Shown: positions 23,941-34,919, counted from the first letter of the stretch. The stretch is 64,000 nucleotides of DNA from Campanula takesimana (GCA_026119855.1 JAOWBW010000364.1:868001-932000); one strand, 5' to 3'. The notes: generated by a model from the letters alone, not told the origin. Program-made: numbers and translations.

Positions 23941-24255
23941 AAAAAAAAAAAAGGGTGTGCACAAAGAGAAAAACAAAAATAGAAAAAATAAAAAAATAGA
24001 AGGAGCTATCACCATGGAAAAGTAGAAGTCCTATTTTCTTTTCACTTCAAATGTTCTATTTTTCTTTCTTTCCATGCAAAGAAGATTAGCACGGCAGCAG
24101 CAGCCCATGACAACTACAATAGAGCAGTCGACCGCAACGAGCTACAATGAAGCAAGCCAAAGCAACAAGCAACAACAGAGCAACCTATCGCGACAAATGA
24201 ACCTCACACCCCTAAACTCAAACCCAACTTCGTCATCAGCCGAGCCTCCCCCAAA

Positions 24256-24300
24256 CTACGTGGACCTGAGCTTCTCACCTTGAAGAGAACGTAGGCAACC
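24256..24300 (+). ncRNA. Hairpin motif II (element A)
   Basis: CTACG ... ACCTGAGCTTC ... GAAG ... AACGTAGGCAACC. The outer stem is CTACG/CGTAG and the inner stem CTTC/GAAG around TCACCTT. This motif follows motif I copies, as in E and J. Confidence 0.6.
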
Positions 24301-24751
24301 TTCGGGTCCGGTCCAAAATATACACAACCCACCTTGAGCCAATTTTCTTTCTCTTCTCTCTCCCCATATATTTCTACTTGTGGTTTCTCACTCACAATTG
24401 ATCAAAACATTTATTATTTTGAAGCTACTTGCTTACCCATTAACCAGAACTCATTAATCAATTAACGAGGTCCATTCTCGAGCAATCAAATGAGAATCTT
24501 GAATAAAACAATTTTCAAATGTCTCGACAAGTCTTATGTTCTACAATCTAGGAAGAGCCAAACACTTACTTTCTATCAAGCAGGGGCTTCCTTCTGTTGG
24601 TACATACACCTCTTATAAATTGTCCAAAGAGTTGATATAAGAGAATTCTCTCTCTCTCTCTCTCTAAAATTCCCCTGCATGTTTTCAAACAATTCTTTTT
24701 CCTTTTTTTGAGTCGACTGAATGATTTAAAAAAAAAAGACACAAAAGAGTT

Positions 24752-24788
24752 GCGCGCTAGATTGAAAACCCGAAAGGGCGGTCTAGGC
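24752..24788 (+). ncRNA. Hairpin motif I, third copy (element A)
   Basis: Outer stem CTAGA/TCTAG (compare CTAGG/CCTAG elsewhere) around ATTGAAAA and CCC-GAAA-GGG. Followed by GGGTGCGTC, as is the J copy at 60561. A (CT)n microsatellite lies just upstream at about 24642-24666. Confidence 0.65.
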
Positions 24789-25079
24789 AGAAAAAAGGGT
24801 GCGTCTGAAAGAATACCGAGGCTTCAACAAGCACATACTTGGAAGAAGAGGATCCCTCATCGTCAAGCTCGACGTAGAAAAGGAAGAAGGATACCCGCTC
24901 ACCAAACTAGAGAATCCCCAACAGAATGGGTCGACTACGTGGTTTCTCAGAGAACACCAGAGCATCAAGGGCATCCCTCATCGTCAAGCTCGGCACGTGA
25001 CGAGCTCTTTGAATTTGTTAGAATCATAATTAATTATAAGGCATTTTTATAAAATCATAACACTTTAAAAAGTTTTCTG

Positions 25080-26590
25080 TTCCCCGACACTTTGTTTATA
25101 ACCCGCGCTCTCGGTCTCCACAAAATTGTAAAAACATCCTCGGTCCGTCTAGGACCCATCTTTGTGATTCTTGAACTGACTCGGTCCTTCACCCTATCTC
25201 CACACACTTTAGGAGACCTCTAGGCCTAAACCCTCAACTCCCTAGGTCCCAGACTTACCTGATTCAAAACCTTAGGTCCCGAGCCTACCCGGTCAGTCTT
25301 ACCTAAGTTACACCATAACCCCTTAGGTCCAGAGCCTACCCGGTGAATCTTACCGGTGTTACACCATATCCCCTTAGCTCGACCCTCCACAAGTTCGCAT
25401 CAAGACTCCTTAGGCCTTAAAACGGCCCTATCAAAAACCTTAAACCTTAAACCGGTCCACCAAAGCCAAATCCTTAGAGTGACCCATTAGGTCCCGAACC
25501 TACCGATCCCAAGAGTCTACCAAACACCTATCTTTTAGGTCCCTAGCATATCCGATCCACGCCTTAGGTCTCAAATCCTAAACCATTTAGATCACAAGAC
25601 TTTCTACCCTCTAGGTCTATAACCTTAGATCTTGACCCTTAGAACTCTTTAGTTCCCAAGCCTCCTTGGTCCGACCAAAACGATGCCATCTACACGTCCC
25701 GTCATATCCAAACCATGGCCCTGCCACTCTTAAACCTACCAAGTACCAACCTAGTGTCACCCACTAGCTTCAAAATACTTCCTAGTCTGACCTTCAACCC
25801 CTTAGGTCTCTAACCTACTTAATCCAAGTCGAGTCCAAACCTCGAACCTACACGATCCTCTCCTTAAACTCCATGGATCTCAAACCTTGCTCCCCCAACG
25901 AGTCCAAATCTCAAACCATTGGGACCTCCTGCGTACCGTTCCATAGGATCTCAAAATCCATCCGGCCAAAACTTATGTCCTTGACACCTTTGGTCCCATA
26001 CCAAACCCACCCTCGCAAATTGCCAAACTAGCTTGGTCACGCGCATGACCTCTAAGACAAACTTAGGTCCTAAGCGTACCCAATCCTATTAGGTACCTAT
26101 TCTACTCAAGAAAAGTCTTTGAGACTCAATTCCTGTCCTAAGCACCAATATGGTCACATCTCCAAACCCATTTCCCGCACCTAGCCTAAACTTTCAAACA
26201 CTCTAGGATCCAAACCCGACATGCCTGTTATGTGCTAGGATCGGCCAATCTCAATCCATTGCTCTTTGGCCCGACCTGAAACCTGCCTGGTCTTGACCCA
26301 AAACGTGACCCTTTAGGACAAGAGACTTACCCACTTGAAAACCCTTCATCCCAAGGCTGCCCTATCTAGCCATCGAAAGATTCTAAATCTCACACCTACC
26401 ATTCCATTAGGCCCCGGTCTCCCTAGCTAAGCCCTAGCACTCTAGTATGGTTTACCTAAGCCTAGGTCTAACCTATCAAGCCTACCCATTCTTGAGGTAT
26501 CAAGCTCACCTTCTCCAAACCACAACACTCTTAGACCTCAAAGTTGCTTAGCCTAAACTAAGACCAACCTTCAAGAACGTCCGATCTCCA
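25080..26590 (+). repeat. Degenerate CTTAGGTCC-rich repeat region of A
   Basis: The stretch is made of diverged, irregular words such as CCTTAGGTCCCGAGCCTACC and their variants, with no fixed period I can define and no coding frame. It looks like an old tandem array derived from the same kind of word as the 9110-9444 array. Confidence 0.5.
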
Positions 26591-27540
26591 AACCATAGCC
26601 TCAAGCCTAGGAAGTCACATCTTTTCCAAACCCTAGCCTCAAGCCTAGGAAGTCATATTCTCTCCAAACCCTAGCCTCAATCCTAGGAAGTCGCATCCTC
26701 TCCAAACCCTAGCCTCAAGCCTAGGAAGTCGTATTCTTATCCAAACCCTAGCCTCAAGCCTAGGAAGTCGCATTCTTCTCTAAACCCTAGCCTCAAGCCT
26801 TGGAAGTCGCATTCTCTCTAAACCCTAGCCTCAAGCCTAGGAAGTCGTATTCTCTCCAAACCCTAGCCTCAAGCCTAGGTAGTTGTATGCTCTCCAAACC
26901 CTAGCCTCAAGCCTAGATAGTCGTATGCTCTACAAACCCTAGCTTCGAGCCTAGGTAGTCACATTCTTCTCTAAACCCTAGCCTCAAGCCTAAGAAGTCG
27001 CATTATCTCTAAACCCTAGCCTCAAGGCTAGGAAGTCGTATTCTCTCCAAACCCTAGCCTCAAGCCTAGGAAGTCATATTCTCTCTAAACCATAGCCTCA
27101 AGCCTAGGAAGCCGCATTCTCTCCGAACCCTAGCCTCAAGCCTAGGTAGTCGTATGCTCTCCAAACCCTAGCCTCAAGCCTAGCTACTCGTATGCTTTCC
27201 AAACCCTAGCCTCGAGCTTAGGTAGTCACATTCTCTCTAAACCCTAGCCCAAGCCTAGGAAGCCGCATTCTCTCTAAACCCTTGCCTCAAGACTAGGAAG
27301 CTGCATTCTCTCTAAACCCTAGCCATGAGCCTAGGAGGCCATATTCTCTCTAAACCCTAGCCATGAGCCTAAGAAGCCGTATTCTTTCCAAACCCTCGCC
27401 TCAAGCCTAGGAAACCGCATTCGCTCCAAACCCTAGCCTTATGCCTAGGAAGACGTATTCACTCTAAACCCTAGCCTCAAGCCTAGGAAGCCGCATTCTC
27501 TCTAAACCCTAGCCTTGAAGCCAAGGATATCTCCGAAACC
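26590..27540 (+). repeat. About 23 copies of a 38-bp tandem repeat (element A)
   Basis: The unit contains AAACCCTAGCCTCAAGCC followed by TAGGAAGTCG(C/T)AT and TCTC. The period is mostly 38 bp with 1-2 bp variants. Each unit carries AAACCCTA, the plant telo-box word, and a CCTAG...CTAGG inverted repeat. The array lies in the 3' non-coding region, where Tat/Ogre elements usually carry tandem repeats. Confidence 0.85.
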
Positions 27541-27934
27541 TAGCCTTAAAGCCTAGGATATTTTTAAACCCTAGTCTTGAAATCTAGGAAATTCACAATC
27601 ATTAACCTCAACCTCTCCGAGCCCTAGCACTAAGCCTAGGATACAATACTCTCCTCGTGCTTAACGAACTCCAATCCCTAGCCCATAAGCCTAGGAAACC
27701 CACGACATAATCTCAAGCCTAAGAAGCTATAACATCTTTGGTATCCCTATCTCAAGACTAGGAGATCGCCATCTTCCTTATTCCCTTTCCTTAGAAGCCT
27801 TAGGTCCTACCCCTAGGCAACCAAGAAAAATGTCCCCTACCTAATGCCTTGGTCTCAATGGCTCGTAGCCTCATATTATGCATTCCCTCTTAATTTAGGA
27901 TAAGTGGAACCCAGACACTATGCTTCCCGTATTA

Positions 27935-28330
27935 GCAACTCCCTGAGAGTCCATCTCTTTAGAGACTCCCCAGAGTCCATCACTTTCGTGACTCCCCGAG
28001 AGTCCATTGCTTTTGTGACTCCCTAAGAGTCCATCCCTTTTGCGACTCCCCTAGAGTCTATCACCTTTGCGACTCCCCAAAAGTCCATCATTTCCATAAC
28101 TCCCCGAGAGTTCGTCGCCTTTGTGACTCCCCTAGAGTCTATCACCTTTACGACTCCCCGAGAGTCCATCGCTTTCACAACTCCCCGAGAGTCCATCGCT
28201 TTCACAAATTTCCGAGAGTCCATCACCTTTGTAACTCCATGAAGGTCCGTTACATTTAGAGTCTGCCACCTTCGTAACCTCTCAAGAGTTTACCCTTTTT
28301 ACGATGTCATCATCTTTGTGATTCATGATA
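27935..28330 (+). repeat. 27-bp tandem repeat (element A)
   Basis: The unit reads GACTCCCCGAGAGTCCATC then a CTTT-containing spacer. About 12-14 copies, diverging at the ends. The unit has an internal inverted repeat, GACTC...GAGTC. The length is a multiple of three, which explains a spurious repetitive open frame on the minus strand. Stretch 27540-27935 between the two arrays holds degraded CTAGG-type words only. Confidence 0.8.
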
Positions 28331-28424
28331 AGTCCACAGACTTTGTGACTCTCCAAAAATCTCTAAATTACTCTTTTAGGTCTTAGAAGCCCCGTAAATC
28401 TCTAAATTCATTTTCTTATTAACT

Positions 28425-28850
28425 ATCGTGGTGACCGAGAGTTGTCTCTACTGCACGTACGTTTTGTTTCTTCATTAACTATCATGGTGACCGAGAGTTG
28501 TCTCTACTGCACGTACGTTTCTTCATTAACTATCATGGTGACCAAGAGTTGTCTCTACTGCACGTACGTTTCTTCATTAACTATCGTGGTGACCAAGAGT
28601 TGTCTCTACTACACGTACGTTTATTCATTAACTATCGTGGTGACCGAGAGTTGTCTCTACTGCACGTACGTTTTTTCATTAACTATTGTGGTGACCGAGA
28701 GTTGTCTCTACTGCACGTACGTTTCTTCATTAACTATCGTGGTGACTGGGAGTTATCCCTACTGCACGTACGTTCGTTATACTATCGCGATGACCGAGAG
28801 CTGTCTCTACTTCGCGTACGTTCTATTACAATTTGCAGAAGCCCTACCGT
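28425..28850 (+). repeat. 51-bp tandem repeat (element A)
   Basis: About eight copies of a unit with GTGACCGAGAGTTGTCTCTA then CTGCACGTACGT and TTCATTAACTATCG. As 51 is a multiple of three, two plus-strand frames stay open; I regard both as artefacts of periodicity. A twice-repeated block GATTTGCAGAAGCCCTACCG follows at about 28830-28900. Confidence 0.8.
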
Positions 28851-28998
28851 TTCTTGTTACGTAAGTTTTATTATCGCGATTTGCAGAAGCCCTACCGTTT
28901 CTAATTGCGTAAGTTCCGACAATTGCCATTTTTATCTTGGGATTACCTAGACCTTGCCATCTTTATATCTCGAACCATTTCATGTTCGCATCTCTGAA

Positions 28999-29222
28999 CT
29001 ACGACCGGCTTGATTCCTTCGAGGATACGTAGGAAGCCTAAAAAGGTTCAGCCACCCGACCGACTTGGTCATTTCTCATTCTTCAGTAGATTTTCCTTCA
29101 TTAAAATTATCCCCAGTGGAAGACGTTGCTCGTTGCTCTCCATCAGAAGACAATCATTAGCAATTTCCCCAGTAGATTTGAACTACGTTCGGCTTGATTC
29201 CCCCGCGGATACGTAGGTCGCC
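28999..29222 (+). ncRNA. Hairpin motif II', two copies (element A)
   Basis: Copies at 28999-29038 and 29183-29222 read CTACG, then GGCTTGATTCC, a short loop, GGATACGTAG. The outer stem CTACG/CGTAG and inner TCC/GGA are kept in both while the loop changes (TTCGA versus CCCGC). Element J has the same form at 62603. Confidence 0.6.
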
Positions 29223-29328
29223 TGTAAAGGTTCAGCCATCCCATCATATTTCATTTGTTTTGAAACTCATGTTTCAGAACGGATCCTTCTTTTTATCGTC
29301 GACCCCCCATTGCCTTGCAAGAAGCGTC

Positions 29329-29341
29329 GCCGAGGGGCTAC
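29329..29341 (+). other. Polypurine tract of A
   Basis: GCCGAGGGGCTAC abuts the 3' LTR. E (CGCCGAGGGGCTC) and J (CGCTGAGGGGCTC) have nearly the same tract, and all three are preceded by related GTCGAC-containing sequence. Confidence 0.8.
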
Positions 29342-30413
29342 TGTTAGTACCCGATCTGAAAATGAGTTTATTAGGGCTTTCCCAAATATACAAGGACTTT
29401 ATAGGAACTAGAAACCTTGCAAAGACTTGACCTGGATTCCCAAAATATAGCTCAACATTCTAGAACATCTTAAAAATGGCCAAAATAGGGTTTCCATAAA
29501 CCAGAATAAACCCTAACTTAAAAATCACGTCAGATGGAGGGCTTGGCCATGCGGCCACTTTTGACCTTGGCCACGCAGCCACTTTCGACCTTGGCCACGC
29601 GGCCACTTCTGCCTCGGATGATCTCAGCCGTCAGATCTCTCTGGCAGTTTCCTATATAAGGCCTCCCTTACATCATAATTGGAGATCCGAATTTTGGTCA
29701 ATCATCCGAGGTTTGATCAATCTTAAGCATTTCAAGCATCCAAGAAAACTCTCAAGAATCCCAAGAAGATCCAAGTTTATTTCTTGCCAACATAGGTAAG
29801 TTTTCTAACTTTTTCTTCATGTTCTTCCCATGTTCTTAGTGTAGATCCATAATATTCATGTTCTTAACGTGTTTATTCATATGTTCTTCGTATTATTCAT
29901 ATGTTCATAATATGTTCATCGCATATTCTTCATGTTCTTAGATTAAAACATTATTTATGCCATATTTAGGGTTGCGATCTTCATGTTAACATGTTATTTC
30001 ATATCCAATGATGATCTAGGGTTCATCAACCCGAACATGATCTAGGAACTACTTCTAAACCCTAATCTTTAGGCAATTTCCCCATCATTATGCATGATCC
30101 TGATTCTTCTGCCTTTTCTAAATTGTTCTCGAACTACGCTGACCTGAGCTTCTCACATTGAGAGGAACGTAGGCAATCTTCGGATTCGTTCTCTAAACAC
30201 ATTGCACACAACATACACCACATCATGATAGAAAGACCGATTATTCGGGCGATAAGAGTGATAACGCTTAATATTCTTCTCTTATCGTAATTTGACCCTC
30301 GAACCCATTAACATGCTTTTTCTCAATGTTTTGGCTATAATTAAAATGGCGTGGTGACTCTCATATTGTTAATGTTGCTATGAATATCTCAATTTTAAAC
30401 ACGCGTATTCACA
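29342..30413 (+). repeat. 3' LTR of element A (1072 bp)
   Basis: It starts TGTTAGTACCCG and ends CGTATTCACA, followed by the TSD GGTAG. Three 24-bp TTGGCCACGC-type units at about 29542-29612 (four in the 5' LTR). TATA box at about 29654. Motif II copy at 30134-30176, with better pairing (CTACG/CGTAG and CTTCTC/GAGAGG) than the 5' LTR copy. Confidence 0.9.
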
Positions 30414-30507
30414 GGTAGTCATAATGGCTTACTAGAGTCCGCTTATGACTTACGAGGTTTGAATGGTTCGGACTCATTGCCAACTTAGTATAATCCTATT
30501 GGGTTAC
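30414..30507 (+). repeat. F LTR, part 2 of 3
   Basis: The 94 bp GGTAGTCATAATGGCTTACT... through ...TATTGGGTTAC continue part 1 and match the solo LTR segment around 57220-57310 (reverse complement). Interrupted by E at 30508; E's TSD GTTAC is 30503-30507. Confidence 0.85.
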
Positions 30508-31498
30508 TGTAGATACCTCGAGGGAACCACGGCTTGGCTAGAGCGCGTGAGTTATCCTAGGATGTCTAACTTGTTTTTAGAGTCGCCTCCTATGTTTTGG
30601 GGAACATAAGAAAAACCTATTGATAATAGCCTAAGTCTGATTACGAAAACAGAGATTCTTTGTTTTGAGGTTCGGAGGTTAGGTTACGAGATGGGAAGTA
30701 CCGAAACACCCATCTCGCCCAACTAAAGTTGGTCTTGCTTGATCAAAATCTACATGAATGATAAACGTTCTTCTTCTTCTTCTTTAAATCATAAAAAGGG
30801 GTTTTAAAATAGAGTTTGGAATGTAGGAGATAACTCTTTAACCGACCTCAATGAGATGAGGTGATCATTAGAGTCATGTCCCAAAATGATTTGGGTGATT
30901 GCACTTTGATAAAACAAAAAGAAAGAGAAAAGAGATGAAGTTAAGAAGAGGAAAGAAATAACTTTACCTAGACTTCAAGAGACTTCAAACACTTCTTGAT
31001 GAATTCTTTGGAGAAATCCTTTGGAAATGCTTTGTAAGTGTGAAATTTTAGTGTCTTATTGAGAATGTAAGATTGAGAGCCCAAGGTCCTTGAAAATGGA
31101 GGTAAAAGGGGGGTTTTTATAGGTGAAAGAGAGATGTTTTTGGTGCCAAAACTCAGTCACCAAGAAATCTTTCCCGGGAAAAATCCTGTAAATTGAGCAA
31201 GGGAGAGAATCCTGGCTAGAAATCTGTAACCGACGCCCAGAGGCGCGCGCTTCCTGCTTTGGGGGCGGGAGGCGCGCGCTTCTGGATCCTCCTGTCGTAG
31301 GCGCGCGACTCAGAGAAGGCGATTTTGACAGAATGGACTAGAAAGTCAGCCCTGTTATTCAGTTTAGTCCCTAGACTTAACGAAGTCAGTCAGGAACTTA
31401 ACGGAAGTGACAGAAACTAACGAGAAACACTTAAAATGGGGAGAAACACAAGATCAAATGTGCAATCGGGGTGAGCGGTCCAAGGCGGGGTGTCTACA
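30508..31498 (-). repeat. 3' LTR of element E (991 bp)
   Basis: In sense orientation it starts TGTAGACACCCCGCC and ends GGTATCTACA. TATA box CCTATAAAAACC near 31125-31115. Upstream of it lie three GC-rich words with GCGCGC at about 31243, 31272 and 31302. Sequence GAACGTTT(A)TC-type AAG/TTC repeats occur near 30770. Confidence 0.93.
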
Positions 31499-31513
31499 GA
31501 GCCCCTCGGCGAT
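31499..31513 (-). other. Polypurine tract of E
   Basis: Minus-strand CGCCGAGGGGCTCTG precedes the 3' LTR. It is shared almost exactly with A and J. Stretch 31514-31675 is the conserved pre-PPT region with GTCGACGCGTTTTGCTTT. Confidence 0.8.
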
Positions 31514-31675
31514 GTGGATTGGAAAGCAAAACGCGTCGACGAAAGTTAAAAACACCCGCCGAGGACATCACCAAGAAAAATCAAAGACTCGATGAAAGCA
31601 GGAATTTGAAATTGCGAGAGATAGTCGCGCGCTCCCTGTGTGAGCGGATTTTGTTGATAGTGGGGGTGGCATGAT

Positions 31676-32730
31676 CCGTTAGGTGAACCTGCCGACTGAA
31701 TATGTTGAATGAGGCCGTTAGTGAACCTTTGAACGAGGCCGTTAGTGAACCTTTGGAGAGGCCGTTAGTGAACCTTTGAAGAGGCCGTTAGTGAACCTTT
31801 GAGGACGAATCCGTTAGTGAAATCCGTTGAGGAGGCCGTTAGTGAACCTTTGAAGAGGCCATTGGTGAACCTTTGAAGAGGCCGTTAGTGAACCTTGAAG
31901 ACGAATCCGTTAGTGAAATCCGTTGAGGAGGCTGTTGGTGAACCTTTGAAGAGGCCGTTAGTGAACCTTTGAACGAGGCCGTTGGTGAACCTTTGAGGCC
32001 GTTAGTGAACCTTTGAGGAGGCCGTTGGTGAACCTTTGAGGCCGTTGGTGAACCTTGAGGACGAATCCGTTAGTGAAATCTGTTGAGGAGGCCGTTAGTG
32101 AACCTTTGAAGAGGCCGTTGGTGAACCTTTGAAGAGGCCGTTAGTGAACCTTAAAGACGAATCCGTTAGTGAAATCCGTTGATGAGGCCGTTAGTGAACC
32201 TTTGAATGAGGCCGTTGGTGAACCTTTTGAGACGAATCCGTCAGTAAAATTCGTTGATGAGGCCGTTAGTGAACCTTTGAATGACGAATCCGTTAGTGGA
32301 ATCCGTTGAGGAGTCCGTTAGTGAACCTTGAAGACGAATCCGTTAGTGAAATCCGTTGAGGAGGCCGTTAGTGAACCTTGAAGACGAATCCGTTAGTGAA
32401 ATCCGTTGATGAGGCCGTTAGTGAACCTTTGAATGAGGCCGTTAGTGAACCTTTGAAGACGAATCCGTTAGTGAAATCCGTTGATGAGGCCGTTAGTGAA
32501 CCCTTGAATGAGGCCGTTAGTGAACCTTTGTAGAGGCCGTTGGTGAACCTTTGGAGAGGCCGTTAGTGAACCTTTGAAGAGGCCGTTAGAGAACCTTTGA
32601 AAAGGCCCTTAGTGAACCTTTGTAGAGGCCGTTGGTGAACCTTTGGAGAGGCCGTTAGTGAACCTTTGAAGAGGCCGTTAGTGAACCTTTGTTGATGAAT
32701 CCGTTAGTGAAATTCGTTGATGAAATATTG
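31676..32730 (-). repeat. GGCCGTTAGTGAACCTTTGA tandem array of E
   Basis: About 45 units of two interleaved types. The short one is about 23 bp (GAGGCCGTTAGTGAACCTTT). The longer one has GACGAATCCGTTAGTGAAAT followed by CCGTTGA. Blocks of the two alternate in a loose higher-order pattern. It lies between the antisense ORF and the 3' LTR, a usual place for variable arrays in Tat/Ogre elements. Stretch 32731-33065 carries no recognisable feature. Confidence 0.9.
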
Positions 32731-33069
32731 CTTTGAAGTCGCGTGCCACTTTGAGTTACACTTGACTTTTTGACTTGTGGGGTGCGGGCATAGTTGACCG
32801 CGACCAGAAGAATGTTCCTGCTGGGGATGAAATGTTGAGATTGACTCTTGAGGGGGGTATGGCACCCGTGATAGAACTTAGGGAGTTCGGAATCTAGAGA
32901 AGGACAGCCTACTTTTGAGTGGGAGTTTCTATCCTACTTTCAATCTTTGACATGCCTTAAGGGCGGACCAGAAGAAGGTGTGCCCAACTGGGTGTCCGAG
33001 GATCGGGGCTGTATCTTGATTTAGGCTGGAGATTTCTGACAAGGCTTTTTTTGAAGTGATCTAGACTTG

Positions 33070-33243
33070 GGAGGCGCGCGCTTTCCTCTGTAGGCTTGGG
33101 ACGCGCGCGCATTTCAGACCGCTGACGGGTGGCGCGCGCGTCTGGGAGGCGGAATTCTGGGCTTGACATTTGCTGGCCAAAAGACCCCCCAACAGCTATA
33201 ATATCATATTATTGCTCAACTTTGCTTGTGATCAACATTTTCC
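33070..33243 (+). promoter_or_regulatory. Promoter-like region of the antisense ORF
   Basis: Three GCGCGC-rich words (33074, about 33100 and 33131) like those in E's LTR precede a TATA-like CTATAATATCATATT at about 33194-33208, some 45 bp before the ATG. The start context TTTTCCATGGCTTCC is a strong plant initiation context. It lies on the opposite strand to E's own transcription. Promoter activity is inferred. Confidence 0.4.
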
Positions 33244-34644
33244 ATGGCTTCCAATTCTTTTGTTCTTGATGCCAAGGTTGTTAGTGGGTATGAAAAGGAC
33301 TTGGACACTTTTGTGTATTCTTTCAAGACCCATCCCAAGAAGGCTTTCATTAAAGACTTCGGGTTCCGAATTCTTTTAACTTTGCGGACGTTGAAACCGG
33401 ATTGGGATTTGTTGAGAGCTGCCGCGGCTTTCTGGGATTGCGATAGCCATACCTTCAACTTTTCAGCTAATGAAATGGTGCCGACTGTTGATGATTTTGG
33501 GGCCATCCTTGGCATGCCTTTGGCCGGTCGGATTGCCGTCCCTAAATATCACCGTGGTGCCATTGACTCTTGGGTTGAGTTACTGAATCTCCCTGTTGAG
33601 GATGTGAGGAAGATGTTGCACGGTACTGTGATTGACATAACTGAGTTGCCGATGTTCTTCAGTTTACACTCGGAGGATCCGGTGGTTCAATCTTTCAAGA
33701 GGAATGCCATGGCCGCTTGTCTCTTTAGTGAAGTACTGTTTGTCACACCCTTCGGGACTGCGGATGCGTAGTTGGCTGAGATTATTTTGCAAGCCAAGGA
33801 GCAACAATTTAGTATAATCCCTCTTATTGTAGGGGAGACGTTGCACGGCCTTGATGAGTTACATAGGATGGACAAGATGTGTCGGGGAAGCCCTTTGCTC
33901 TTGACCATATGGCTCCGAGAACACTTCATGATTTATTCCCCGGATGGTGATTTGTCTCCTTTTGCTGTTCATAGGAGGAAGCTGTTGATCCGGGATTTAT
34001 CTGAAGATGGTTGGAAGAAATTCTTTGCCTCTCGGGTAACCGTCGATATTGAGTAGTGCCCTCCTTCTTGGGGTCTTCGTCCTTTTGTGGAATGGACTCT
34101 TGGTTTTCAGCACGTGGTTGTACCCGGCTTGAGAGATTCTTCATTTTACCAGCCAGAGCGGGTTCTGCGGTAGTTTGGTCGCCAACAGATAATTCATTTT
34201 CTAAGGGATGGAATGCTTCGTCCAGTTGCTTACATGGGTCCGGACTTCTCGAGTGAGCTTCAGTCGGCTTAGGGAGATGATCGCAACCGTTGGGCTTTTG
34301 CTCCTCTGCATCGGGGAAGTGTCTTCCTTCCTGAGAGCTACTTGGATTATTTGTTTGGCACCCTTTATCGTGGCATCACTTGGGTCGATGTGCTTCGTGC
34401 CGAGTTGTTGGGAAAGGGTTTTGGGCCTAGCAGCGCTTTGAGATATAGGGAGGCTGCTGCTGATTCGAGTAACATTCTTGCTGACCCTTTCGGTACTCCT
34501 TTGGATGACTTTTATGCTAGGAGACGTGCCGCAACACAGAAGGTTTCGGTACGTATTAGTGCTCCTCCGTTATCCAATAAGAAAAGGATTGAGAGACGAT
34601 CGGGTGGTCCTTTGAAGGCTAAGAGAAAGTTGGACTTTTGTTAG
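33244..34644 (+). pseudogene. Antisense ORF of E, one frame with four in-frame TAG codons
   Basis: A single frame runs 467 codons from ATG 33244 (MASNSFVLDAKVV) to TAG 34642, broken only by TAG at 33769, 34054, 34171 and 34270. Visible segments are AAAAFWDCDSHTFNFSANEM, VPTVDDFGAILGMPLAG, WLREHFMIYSPDG, VVPGLRDSSFYQPERVLR, FLRDGMLRPVAYMGPD, LFGTLYRGITWVDVLRAELL and a basic tail (SNKKRIERR, KAKRKLD). The FWD...HTFNF...VPTVDDF pattern recalls plant proteins of transposon-associated families (plant mobile domain or DUF7745-like), but I cannot confirm this without a profile search. AATAAA signals follow at about 34717 and 34755. Antisense ORFs between pol and the 3' LTR are known in Tat elements such as maize Grande. 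Function unknown. Confidence 0.75.
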
Positions 34645-34823
34645 TACCGTAAGAGATTGCAATTAAATTAGACCACTTTGTTTTAAGATTTAATGTTTTG
34701 ATGTCTTTTGTTGCTCAATAAATCCGTTGTAATGGCTTGAATAACTCATTGAATGAATAAAAATGGCATCTTGTTATTTGAAGTGAATTGGGTATTTTTG
34801 ATATGTTTTAGACCGCACCCGAA

Positions 34824-34866
34824 GGTTGCCTGCGTTCCTCCAGTTGGGAGGCTCAGGTCTCCGTAG
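34824..34866 (-). ncRNA. Hairpin motif II (element E)
   Basis: Sense strand: CTACGGAGACCTGAGCCTCC, CAACT loop, GGAGG, AACGCAGGCAACC. The inner stem CCTCC/GGAGG is perfect; the outer CTACG/CGCAG has one mismatch. Compared with A's CTTC/GAAG and J's CCTCT/GGAGG, pairing is kept while sequence changes. Confidence 0.6.
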
Positions 34867-34919
34867 TTCAAACAAACAAAGACCATTTTTATTTTTTTTG
34901 TGTGTGCACCCTGTTTTTT

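Larger units (their letters stand above)
7512..30413 (+). mobile_element. Element A: non-autonomous, repeat-rich Tat-like LTR element, TSD GGTAG
   Basis: Two LTRs (7512-8607 and 29342-30413) flank the element, with perfect 5-bp target duplications GGTAG at 7507-7511 and 30414-30418. The PBS-like TGGCAACTTTGCTGGGGA and the PPT GCCGAGGGGCTAC resemble those of Tat element E. After removing inserted D and C about 8.4 kb of its own interior remain: a leader with a TTGACC array, a short gag, a zinc-knuckle remnant, hairpin motifs and several tandem arrays. No protease, RT or integrase is visible. The LTRs differ by about 5% by eye, making A older than C and E. Confidence 0.9.

Noticed and set aside
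24708..25052. Basic 114-codon ORF
   Set aside because: It runs across hairpin motif I and simple repeats; the frame is not conserved in J at the matching motif.
28023..28226. Repetitive minus-strand protein with MDSRGVVKA units
   Set aside because: Produced by the 27-bp tandem repeat.
26590..28330. CRISPR-like arrays of short repeats
   Set aside because: There are no unique spacers between repeats, units are head-to-tail and diverged, and the genome is a plant.
28442..28950. Two long overlapping plus-strand ORFs of about 140-150 codons
   Set aside because: They lie in a 51-bp tandem array. A period divisible by three keeps several frames open; there is no conserved start and no known domain.
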